A DNA stretch of 15,830 nt. Source: HGM05232 sp044433325. Its GTDB lineage: Bacteria > Bacteroidota > Bacteroidia > Bacteroidales > Muribaculaceae. Position numbers and translations under genes: made by a program. Where the stretch lies: contig JAWXTT010000037.1 in NCBI GenBank assembly GCA_044433325.1, forward strand, positions 1 through 15,830, given 5' to 3'. Positions within the stretch are counted from its first letter, which is position 1; each line of letters opens with the position of its first letter. The notes beneath the pieces were generated by a model that was not told the DNA's origin, did no database searches, and saw only the letters and a program-made list of their open reading frames with translations. Below, piece after piece: positions 1 to 5,970 of this stretch.

Positions 1-98
1 AAAATGCACCGTAGGCACCGCTACGCTCACATTTTGAAAAATACAAATCTAAAGCATCAAAATAAATAATCGAATAAAACCAATTATTAGAAGTCCCC
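1..98 (-). mobile_element. MITE-like element, copy A (cut by window start)
   Basis: The reverse complement of these 98 bases is identical to the first 98 bases of the complete element at 4536-4696. The GGGG terminus is at 95-98, and the rest of the element lies beyond the left window edge. It contains the CGTAG/CTACG mini-hairpin of the family. No coding potential is seen. It lies 26 bp upstream of the first gene and could have changed that gene's promoter region, although no good promoter motif faces the gene. Confidence 0.85.
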
Positions 99-124
99 AA
101 AAAACTATTTAAAATAAACGAATT

Positions 125-712
125 ATGGAAAATACACTTTACTATCCTTATTACGAAGTTAATTATCGCACATTTAATTACAACTGCCCCTACACAGAAA
201 CTAGAGCGAACAACCTTATCTCAACCAAAGATGGTCAAATAATTGTGCAACCTATGTGGCGAATGGAAATTCTTGGTAAACATTTTGGTATCAACATTGG
301 CGAATATGAAGATAATACCAATTATGAGTATTACGATGAGGTTATGTGTCAACTAAACACAAGGGAGGAGAGGGAAGAGTTTCGTAATGAGAACTATCAT
401 ACAGACCGTTTTGATGATTATTTCGAGCGTTTAGCTGAGATAGCTGCATGGGTTGGTTGCGAACGAGCTGAAATCAAATGTCTTGTCAAATCGCTAATTA
501 ATAAGTATAGCTTCGACAAGGTTAGAGAGATTACAGACTTCCCATTCGAGGCATTTAACAAACTCTACAACCGCCTTATCTCATCAAAGGATATAGATCA
601 ACTTCGCGTAGCAGAACGAATAAGTCGCTATCATATTAAGGAATTGGAAAGATTTCTGAGATGTGATGTTGGCGATAAAATTATGCGAGTGGATTGGGTT
701 GAAGAGGAATAG
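125..712 (+). CDS. hypothetical protein, 195 aa, family not recognised
   Basis: I do not recognise this protein. The first 30 residues are rich in Tyr and Asn. Residues ~75-105 are highly charged (a REEREEF stretch), and the C-terminal half (~100-190) looks helical with many Leu, Arg and Glu. There is no signal peptide, membrane segment, Cys cluster or nucleotide-binding motif, so it is probably a soluble cytoplasmic protein. The ATG at 125 is preceded by AAAATAAACGAATT, the A-rich leader usual in this phylum. It stands alone, convergent with the permease gene and separated from it by a strong hairpin. A repeat element ends only 26 bp upstream and no clear TAnnTTTG promoter was found, so how it is transcribed is uncertain. 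The open frame and normal-looking composition support a real gene; function is unknown. Confidence 0.7.
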   Translation: MENTLYYPYYEVNYRTFNYNCPYTETRANNLISTKDGQIIVQPMWRMEILGKHFGINIGEYEDNTNYEYYDEVMCQLNTREEREEFRNENYHTDRFDDYFERLAEIAAWVGCERAEIKCLVKSLINKYSFDKVREITDFPFEAFNKLYNRLISSKDIDQLRVAERISRYHIKELERFLRCDVGDKIMRVDWVEEE

Positions 713-727
713 GTGCTGATTACTTAC

Positions 728-763
728 AACAATGGCTGTCGATTTTTGTCGGCAGCCATTGTT
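728..763. terminator. hairpin terminator between convergent genes
   Basis: An 11-bp perfect stem, AACAATGGCTG (728-738) with CAGCCATTGTT (753-763), lies between the stop codons of two converging genes. The loop holds a short CGA/TCG pairing and a T5 run. Neither side has a long T tract, so it may act as a two-way terminator or as an mRNA 3' end stabiliser. Confidence 0.65.
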
Positions 764-819
764 ATTTAAACCTATTTACAAGGATAAATATCGACAATTC
801 TTATAATTGTACATATACA

Positions 820-1926
820 TTACATAGCAGCTTTGCGGTATAGGTAAACTGCGATAGCTATAAATATTAGGTTGGGAATCCACATTGCGATAAATGGGGA
901 TGTTGCCCCTGAGATGGCAAATGTTGATGTAACGGTTGAGAATAGTATATATGCGAAACTTAATATCAACCCGATACCAATATTCACACCCATACCACCA
1001 CGCACCTTGCGTGAGGAAAGCGAGAAACCTATAACGGTTAGGATAAAGGCGGCACCAGTCATTGCATAACGTTTCTCTAGTTCAATCTCAAACGCCTTGA
1101 TATTAGCAACTCCGCGATTACGCTGTTTAGATATATATGTGCGTAGCTGTGGTGTAGTCAATATCTCTTGATCTCCCTCAGATATTAGGAAATCACGCGG
1201 TTCAAAAGGTATAATCGTATCTAGTGAACTACCACGAGTAATCTCCTCCTTGAGTCCCTCAAAGTTTCTAATTACATAGTCTGATGCAGTCCAACGATAT
1301 AATGTATCATACTTGATAGTCTTAGCTGTCATACGTGATTTTAGCACCTTCCCATCAAACTCCTCAAGCGAGAAACGATAACCACGCTTAACATTATTAT
1401 CATATCGTGACATAAAGGCAATTACCCCTGGTGAAACCTGCAACTGGATATTAGTTCCATACTCCACCTTTCTATTTCGTACATATTTATTAGTATATTC
1501 AATACGTTCAACATTAGCTGGTGGGATAACATAAGCACTCAGCCAATATGAGAATCCTGCGATAATAGCAGCAGCCACCATATATGGTAACATTAACCGT
1601 TTGAAACTAACCCCTGCTGATAGTAGAGCGATAATTTCAGAATTATCAGTCATCTTAGATGTAAAGAATATTACCGAAATAAAGGTAAACAGTGGGCTAA
1701 ACTGATTAGCAAAGTATGGCAAAAAATTCCAGAAATAGTCAAATACAGTAGCCTCCAACGGAGCTGACAAGATAGCATTTAACTTCTCGTTTATATCAAA
1801 AACAATTACAATAGCCAACAACAATAGTATTGAGAACACATAAGTCCCCAAAAACTTACGTATAATATATATATCCAGAACCTTAATTCCTAATTTACTT
1901 CGTATAGTAGTCCAAATGTTTCTCAT
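820..1926 (-). CDS. LptF/LptG (YjgP/YjgQ) family permease
   Basis: Probable membrane subunit of the Lpt ABC exporter, which moves lipopolysaccharide from the inner membrane onto the periplasmic bridge. The 368 residues show the family layout: membrane segments near 24-44, 68-90 and 110-132, a periplasmic beta-rich domain at ~140-275 (the jellyroll of LptF/G), then segments near 288-305, 313-335 and 345-363. The stretch SEIIALLSAGVSFKRLMLP (96-114) matches the cytoplasmic coupling-helix region that contacts the ATPase LptB. Length is typical. It starts 10 bp after the tgt stop and is almost certainly in the same transcript; the tgt-permease pair is common in Bacteroidales. I cannot tell LptF from LptG by eye, so no symbol is given. 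Confidence 0.9.
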   Translation of the reverse strand: MRNIWTTIRSKLGIKVLDIYIIRKFLGTYVFSILLLLAIVIVFDINEKLNAILSAPLEATVFDYFWNFLPYFANQFSPLFTFISVIFFTSKMTDNSEIIALLSAGVSFKRLMLPYMVAAAIIAGFSYWLSAYVIPPANVERIEYTNKYVRNRKVEYGTNIQLQVSPGVIAFMSRYDNNVKRGYRFSLEEFDGKVLKSRMTAKTIKYDTLYRWTASDYVIRNFEGLKEEITRGSSLDTIIPFEPRDFLISEGDQEILTTPQLRTYISKQRNRGVANIKAFEIELEKRYAMTGAAFILTVIGFSLSSRKVRGGMGVNIGIGLILSFAYILFSTVTSTFAISGATSPFIAMWIPNLIFIAIAVYLYRKAAM

Positions 1927-1936
1927 ACTTAAATTA

Positions 1937-3067
1937 TTACAAGCGACGTGTAACGTTAATTATCATCTGATCTTTCCAACTCTTAAAATCACCTGCCAAG
2001 ATATGTTTACGAGCCTCACCCACTAACCATAAGTAGAAAGCAAGGTTATGAATAGATGCAATCTGCATAGCTAAAATCTCCTGTGAGATAAACAGATGGC
2101 GCAGGTAAGCACGTGAATATTGCTCATCGACATAGGATGCACCCCCAATCTCGATTGGTGAGAAATCACACTCCCATTTCTTGTTGCGCATATTCATAAT
2201 ACCATTACGGGTAAATAGCATACCATTACGACCATTACGGGTAGGCATAACACAGTCAAACATATCCACACCACGTTCAATAGCCTCAAGGATATTAGCT
2301 GGAGTACCCACTCCCATTAGGTAGCGAGGTTTATCGGTAGGTAGAATTTCATTTACCACCTCAATCATCTCGTACATCTTATCAGTAGGTTCCCCAACAG
2401 CCAAACCACCTATTGCATTACCCTCAGCCCCAAGCTCAGCTACAAATTTAGCGGACTCACGACGCAGTTCAGGATATACGCACCCCTGTACAATTGGGAA
2501 GAAAGTTTGACTAAAACCATATTTAGGTTCAGTAGAATTAAAGTGATTCCAACCACGCTGCAACCAACGATTAGTCAATGCCAATGACTTACGCGCATAC
2601 TCATACGACGCATCACCTGGAGTACATTCATCCAGAGCCATCATAATATCAGAACCAATAGTGCGTTGAATATCTACCACACCCTCAGGAGTAAACAGAT
2701 GTTTTGAACCATCAATATGTGAGCGGAAATATGCACCCTCCTCCTTTAGCTTTCTGTTTTGTGAAAGCGAGAAAACTTGGAAACCTCCACTATCAGTTAG
2801 GATAGGACGTTCCCAACCATTAAACTTATGCAATCCACCTGCTTGTTCCATCACCCCCATACCAGGGCGTAAATATAGGTGGTAGGTATTACCTAGGATA
2901 ATCTGAGCCTTAATATCATCACGCAATTCATGTTGATGCACACTCTTAACACTACCCAACGTACCCACAGGCATAAATATAGGTGTCTGAATATCGCCAT
3001 GAGCTGTTTTGACAACCCCAGCCCTAGCACTACTATTCTTATCAGTCGTAATTAAATCAAATTCCAT
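1937..3067 (-). CDS. tgt: tRNA-guanine (queuine) transglycosylase
   Basis: Exchanges guanine for the queuosine precursor at position 34 of GUN-anticodon tRNAs. From the ATG at 3067 it has 376 residues, the normal size. TDSGGFQVFS (91-100) carries the general acid/base Asp92, and DMFDCVMPTRNGRNG carries nucleophile Asp271; VQGCVYPELR and GGLAVGEP are also standard. Oddity: the C-x-C-x2-C zinc ligands expected at 309/311/314 are Gly, Ser and Asp, while the fourth ligand His340 (SIHN) and the flanking YSRAYLRHL remain. An in-frame extension of 9 codons to 3094 exists, but a TATCTTTG promoter box lies inside it, so 3067 is preferred. First gene of a tgt-permease operon. Confidence 0.95.
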   Translation of the reverse strand: MEFDLITTDKNSSARAGVVKTAHGDIQTPIFMPVGTLGSVKSVHQHELRDDIKAQIILGNTYHLYLRPGMGVMEQAGGLHKFNGWERPILTDSGGFQVFSLSQNRKLKEEGAYFRSHIDGSKHLFTPEGVVDIQRTIGSDIMMALDECTPGDASYEYARKSLALTNRWLQRGWNHFNSTEPKYGFSQTFFPIVQGCVYPELRRESAKFVAELGAEGNAIGGLAVGEPTDKMYEMIEVVNEILPTDKPRYLMGVGTPANILEAIERGVDMFDCVMPTRNGRNGMLFTRNGIMNMRNKKWECDFSPIEIGGASYVDEQYSRAYLRHLFISQEILAMQIASIHNLAFYLWLVGEARKHILAGDFKSWKDQMIINVTRRL

Positions 3068-3071
3068 TATG

Positions 3072-3079
3072 CAAAGATA
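3072..3079 (-). promoter_or_regulatory. -7 box of tgt promoter, leaderless candidate
   Basis: TATCTTTG on the minus strand matches the Bacteroidota -7 consensus TAnnTTTG. Only four bases separate it from the tgt ATG, so transcription would begin at or next to the start codon. A TTTTG lies 23 bases upstream (3103-3107), longer than the usual 19-21 spacing. Confidence 0.5.
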
Positions 3080-3245
3080 ACTAATTTCCCCCAAATAAAT
3101 AACAAAAGGGCAATGTCAATAACATTACCTTTACATAAATCCTAAACAACTCCAAATTAGAAGTAAGTTTGCTATATTTAGCCATACAATATTGTTAATT
3201 ATTCTAAAGGGGAATTCTAGAAACTGACCTCTAAAAATAATTATT

Positions 3246-3299
3246 GGGGACTTCTAATAATTGGTTTTATTCGATTATTTATTTTGATGCTTTAGATTT
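3246..3299 (+). mobile_element. MITE-like element, truncated copy B
   Basis: These 54 bases are identical to the first 54 bases of the complete element, beginning with the GGGGACTTCT terminus. After position 3299 the similarity stops abruptly, and no AGAAGTCCCC end is found before the next gene. It is therefore a broken remnant or a solo end. It lies in the 436-bp tgt-kinase intergenic region, about 135 bp upstream of the kinase promoter. Apart from this copy and the two promoters, I see nothing else in that region. Confidence 0.8.
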
Positions 3300-3433
3300 C
3301 CAATAAGTATTCTTTCAGATACAAACATAAAACTAAGAGTATAATGTTTGACAAATATTTCTTACTCTACCCATTTTTACCAATCAGTAATACACAAAAA
3401 ATAGGATGTAATCAATAAAAGATGAGTTCATAG

Positions 3434-3464
3434 TTTGAAATATTATTTTTTTGTTATAAATTTG
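3434..3464 (+). promoter_or_regulatory. promoter of the ROK kinase gene
   Basis: TTTG (3434-3437), a 19-base spacer and TAAATTTG (3457-3464) fit the Bacteroidota promoter consensus exactly. The start site would be near 3470, giving a leader of about 33 bases that ends in an A-rich run before ATG 3504. Confidence 0.75.
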
Positions 3465-3503
3465 TTTCAAATAGATAATTTCTAACCATTAAAAATAAAA
3501 ATC

Positions 3504-4466
3504 ATGAGTAAACCTTATGTACTTGGTATCGATATAGGCGGTACTAACACTGTATTTGGAATTGTTGACGCGCGAGGTAATGTATTATCAAGCAGTAGTA
3601 TTAAAACACAAAAGCATAGCGATGTAAAAGATTATATTGCTGAGTTACACGCTGAAGCATCTAAGCTAATAGAGGTAAATGACGCAACAGATAAGATTCA
3701 CGGTATAGGTATAGGTGCGCCTAACGCTAACTACTTTACTGGTATTATTGCTGATAGCGTAAATCTTCCTTGGGAGATGCCAGTTCATTTAGCTGAATTA
3801 GTATCAGAGAAATTTGGCTTACCAGTAACAGTAACTAATGATGCTAATGCAGCAGCAATCGGTGAGATGACTTACGGCGTAGCACGTGGTATGAAAGATT
3901 TCATTATGATAACATTAGGTACAGGCGTTGGTAGTGGTATCGTAGTAAATGGTCAGTTAGTATATGGACATGATGGATTTGCTGGTGAGCTAGGACACGT
4001 AATCATGAAACGCCAAAATGGACGTCTTTGTGGTTGTGGCAGAACAGGTTGTTTAGAAGCATATACCTCAGCAACAGGTGTCGCACGCACAGCACGTGAA
4101 TATCTTGAGATACGCACTGAACCATCACTTCTTAGAGATATGCCTATCGAAGAGATTACATCTAAAGATGTATATGATGCAGCCATAGCTGGTGATGCAA
4201 TAGCTAAAGAGGTATTTGAATATACAGGTAATATGTTAGGTGAAGCATTTGCTGACTTTATCACATTCTCTAGTCCAGAAGCAGTAGTTCTATTCGGTGG
4301 ATTAGCTAAATCTGGTGAGTTATTACTTAAACCATTACGTGAATCACTAGAAAAGAACACTGTTAGCATCTTCAAAGGTAAAACTAAGATCTTAATCTCT
4401 AGCCTAAAAGAGAGCGATGCAGCAGTCTTAGGAGCAAGCGCACTAGGATGGGAAGCGAAAGCATAA
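3504..4466 (+). CDS. ROK-family sugar kinase, probable glucokinase
   Basis: Phosphorylates glucose or a related hexose with ATP in the cytoplasm, feeding glycolysis. All ROK marks are present in 320 residues: phosphate-binding GIDIGGTN (8-15, Asp10), catalytic Asp113 in TNDANAA, the LGTGVGSGI nucleotide loop (138-146), and GELGHV with sugar-binding Glu162 and His165. The ROK zinc site LCGCGRTGCLE has Cys176, Cys178 and Cys183 with His165. There is no N-terminal DNA-binding domain, so it is a kinase and not a ROK repressor. Substrate is inferred; N-acetylmannosamine or fructose kinase cannot be excluded. It is transcribed alone from its own promoter and followed by a strong hairpin. The long open frame on the opposite strand here is a codon-bias shadow. 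Confidence 0.92.
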   Translation: MSKPYVLGIDIGGTNTVFGIVDARGNVLSSSSIKTQKHSDVKDYIAELHAEASKLIEVNDATDKIHGIGIGAPNANYFTGIIADSVNLPWEMPVHLAELVSEKFGLPVTVTNDANAAAIGEMTYGVARGMKDFIMITLGTGVGSGIVVNGQLVYGHDGFAGELGHVIMKRQNGRLCGCGRTGCLEAYTSATGVARTAREYLEIRTEPSLLRDMPIEEITSKDVYDAAIAGDAIAKEVFEYTGNMLGEAFADFITFSSPEAVVLFGGLAKSGELLLKPLRESLEKNTVSIFKGKTKILISSLKESDAAVLGASALGWEAKA

Positions 4467-4469
4467 CTC

Positions 4470-4540
4470 TCCCCATGATATAAATAATAGCTAATAAGCC
4501 CCAACCATAGAAATTGGTTGGGATTTATTAGTTATGGGGA
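4470..4540 (+). terminator. terminator after the ROK kinase gene
   Basis: A layered hairpin. The inner stem is CCCAACCA (4500-4507) with TGGTTGGG (4515-4522), and the next layer is CTAATAA (4491-4497) with TTATTAG (4525-4531). A further TCCCCAT (4470-4476) can pair with ATGGGGA (4534-4540), whose last bases already belong to the inserted element. The inner stems are sufficient for termination. Confidence 0.7.
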
Positions 4541-4696
4541 CTTCTAATAATTGGTTTTATTCGATTATTTATTTTGATGCTTTAGATTTGTATTTTTCAA
4601 AATGTGAGCGTAGCGGTGCCTACGGTGCATTTTGTAAAATGCGAAGATGAAGTATCGAAGTAGAAAAGCGTTAAAATTCAATTTTAAGAAGTCCCC
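4536..4696 (+). mobile_element. MITE-like element, complete copy C (161 bp)
   Basis: This is the only complete copy. It begins GGGGACTTCT and ends with the exact inverse AGAAGTCCCC; hand alignment extends the terminal inverted repeat to about 28 bp with 20 matches. TTAT precedes it (4532-4535) and follows it (4697-4700), a 4-bp target duplication. The interior holds CAAAATG...CATTTTG and CGTAG/CTACG inverted pairs, a CATTTTGTAAAATG palindrome and a TAGATTTG promoter-like box. No protein is encoded, so it must be moved by a transposase outside the window. The first 117 bases are identical to copy D. Confidence 0.88.
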
Positions 4697-4712
4697 TTAT
4701 TATTCAGCCCTC

Positions 4713-5486
4713 TTAATCCTCTACAACTAAATTAAATTTAGTTGAAACCTCTTTTTGATCAATTGCTTGACGAACATTAAATCGCTTCTTTTGAGTAATA
4801 TAGCCAGGCTTTTCACAAGTAATCTCTATTTGTACATTTCCTGAATTATTATAAGTAAGCCCCATTACATCAAATGCTTCGGTTGACTCATAAGGTGTTG
4901 TACCAAGATAGCTTTGATTAGTATTCTTAACATCTGGAGTAGATGAAACAACACGCCAATATACATCTCTCCTCTAGGTGCAGATTCAACATACCATCTA
5001 ATAACCGTTCTTTCTAACGTAGTATCACCATATCCTGAGACTTGACTTGTTTCCTCTTCAACAGCCTTTTTAGCAACTACATCAGCAGTTGCAGCAGTAG
5101 GTAAAAACATTAAATAATATTTGTTTTTATCAACTTTCATCATTGCTCCTGTTGCTGCATCAACTGCGAATCCTGGAATACCACCAAAAACAATATTACC
5201 AATTGTCCAACCATTAAATTTCTTATCAATTGTCAAATCACAATCCTCATAACCTTTACTTTCCGCAGTTACTTTAGACTATTTGAAACCATTCTTTACT
5301 TTGGTTTCATATGGGAAACGCACATAATTATATTCCTTACCATCTACTGTAAGACGATCAGCAGTTTACAGGCTCAAAATCAAAAGTTACTTTTGATTTT
5401 GAGCCTGTAAAAATAGTTGCACATGAGCTTGTCACTACCGTAATAAGTAGAAACAAAACAATTCTAAATAATTTTATTATATTCAT
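4713..5486 (-). pseudogene. decayed PEGA-like lipoprotein gene
   Basis: The start at 5486 encodes a lipoprotein signal peptide: a hydrophobic LFLLITVV segment, then VTSSC with Cys22. The reading frame is broken three times. There is a frameshift at about 5358-5366, right after a palindrome, and an in-frame TAG at 5279-5281. A second frameshift, apparently one lost base, lies at about 4966-4976. The middle piece contains WTIGNIVFGGIPGFAVDAAT, a motif I know from bacterial outer-membrane lipoproteins. The last piece reads DVYWRVVSSTPDVKNTNQ and then LGTTPYEST, which resembles a PEGA surface-layer domain, and ends at 4713. Rejoined, it would be about 255 residues. The lesions could be sequencing errors, but three in one gene and none elsewhere argue for real decay. 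Original function unknown. Confidence 0.78.
5365..5411. repeat. perfect 21-bp palindrome with 5-base loop
   Basis: The arms 5365-5385 and 5391-5411 are exact inverted copies around the loop GTTAC. The palindrome lies inside the decayed lipoprotein gene, where it encodes residues around TGSKSKVTFDFEPV. The first frameshift of the gene lies directly beside it. There is no T tract of terminator type on either side. Confidence 0.85.
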
Positions 5487-5522
5487 AAATAAAGTGTATT
5501 TTCATTATTATTAAATTAACTC

Positions 5523-5559
5523 TGTCCCTTATTGTATGCACATAAAAAAACGTGGGACA
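5523..5559 (-). other. U7 run with short flanking stem, possible RNA 3' end
   Basis: On the minus strand CCCACG (5556-5551) is followed at once by seven T residues (5550-5544). TGTCCC (5559-5554) can pair with GGGACA (5528-5523) around this run. CCCACG can also pair with CGTGGG in the tip of the upstream rod structure (5624-5619). This may be the end of the structured RNA or an attenuator before the lipoprotein gene. Confidence 0.35.
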
Positions 5560-5572
5560 ATACTTTTATTTG

Positions 5573-5690
5573 TTCTCTGAGGTCTTAGGATACCTATGCA
5601 GTCAAATAATGAGTAAAGCCCACGAAACGAATCGTGAGCGCTTACACTTTACTCTTGACTGCTTTTTGAAATTTCCTAAGTTTCAGAGAA
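5573..5690 (-). ncRNA. structured RNA candidate, 6S-like rod
   Basis: A long rod can be drawn by hand. The closing stem TTCTCTGA/TCAGAGAA (5573-5580 with 5683-5690) is followed by CTTAGGA/TCCTAAG (5584-5590 with 5674-5680). Then comes an internal bubble of 7 against 11 bases. Next is a stem of 16 pairs, GCAGTCAA plus GAGTAAAG (5598-5605, 5611-5618) against 5647-5662, with one 5-base bulge. CACGA/TCGTG (5621-5625 with 5632-5636) caps it. A strong minus-strand promoter lies at 5828-5859, so the transcript would start near 5821 and carry about 130 A-rich bases before the rod. The rod with a central bubble suggests a 6S-type or other Bacteroidales small RNA, or a long leader for the downstream lipoprotein gene. 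Strand choice rests on the promoter. Identity is not established. Confidence 0.5.
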
Positions 5691-5827
5691 GCAAGATTAA
5701 AGCTAACGCTTTTATGTGATTTAGCTTTTTATTTATAGTATTAGGCTATAAACTTTAGCTAATGAAAGTTTTCAATAGTTTTTTCTTTTTATTTTCCCAT
5801 AGGCAATTAGTTTTAGATTATCTATTG

Positions 5828-5859
5828 CAAAGATATATAATAATTTAATATTCACAAAA
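5828..5859 (-). promoter_or_regulatory. promoter of the structured RNA
   Basis: On the minus strand TTTTG (5859-5855), a 19-base spacer and TATCTTTG (5835-5828) give a textbook Bacteroidota promoter. The predicted start is near 5821. No protein gene begins within 300 bases, which supports a non-coding or long-leader transcript. Confidence 0.7.
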
Positions 5860-5905
5860 TTACAAATATATTGTTAATGAATTTATTTTAATCATTGACA
5901 CAAGT

Positions 5906-5941
5906 AGAGCAACCAATATTATATAAGATATTAGTTGCTCT
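5906..5941. terminator. hairpin after inositol-3-phosphate synthase
   Basis: AGAGCAAC (5906-5913) pairs with GTTGCTCT (5934-5941). After one mismatch the stem continues as AATAT/ATATT (5915-5919 with 5928-5932). It lies 30 bp beyond the synthase stop codon and separates it from the structured-RNA promoter. No long T run follows on the minus strand. Confidence 0.55.
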
Positions 5942-5970
5942 ATTATATTATAATTATTCTATCGCTATGA

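Noticed and set aside
1845..1860. AAGTCCCCAAAAAC in the permease gene as another repeat end
   Set aside because: Only the terminal bases match, it lies in conserved coding sequence and no element interior follows.
3953..4504. 183-aa open frame antisense to the ROK kinase
   Set aside because: It lies wholly opposite a clear kinase gene, has no recognisable motif and no promoter; a shadow of the kinase codon pattern.
4865..5236. Intact 123-aa gene
   Set aside because: It is one fragment of a larger broken lipoprotein gene; it starts at a poor TTG and ends out of frame with the conserved tail.
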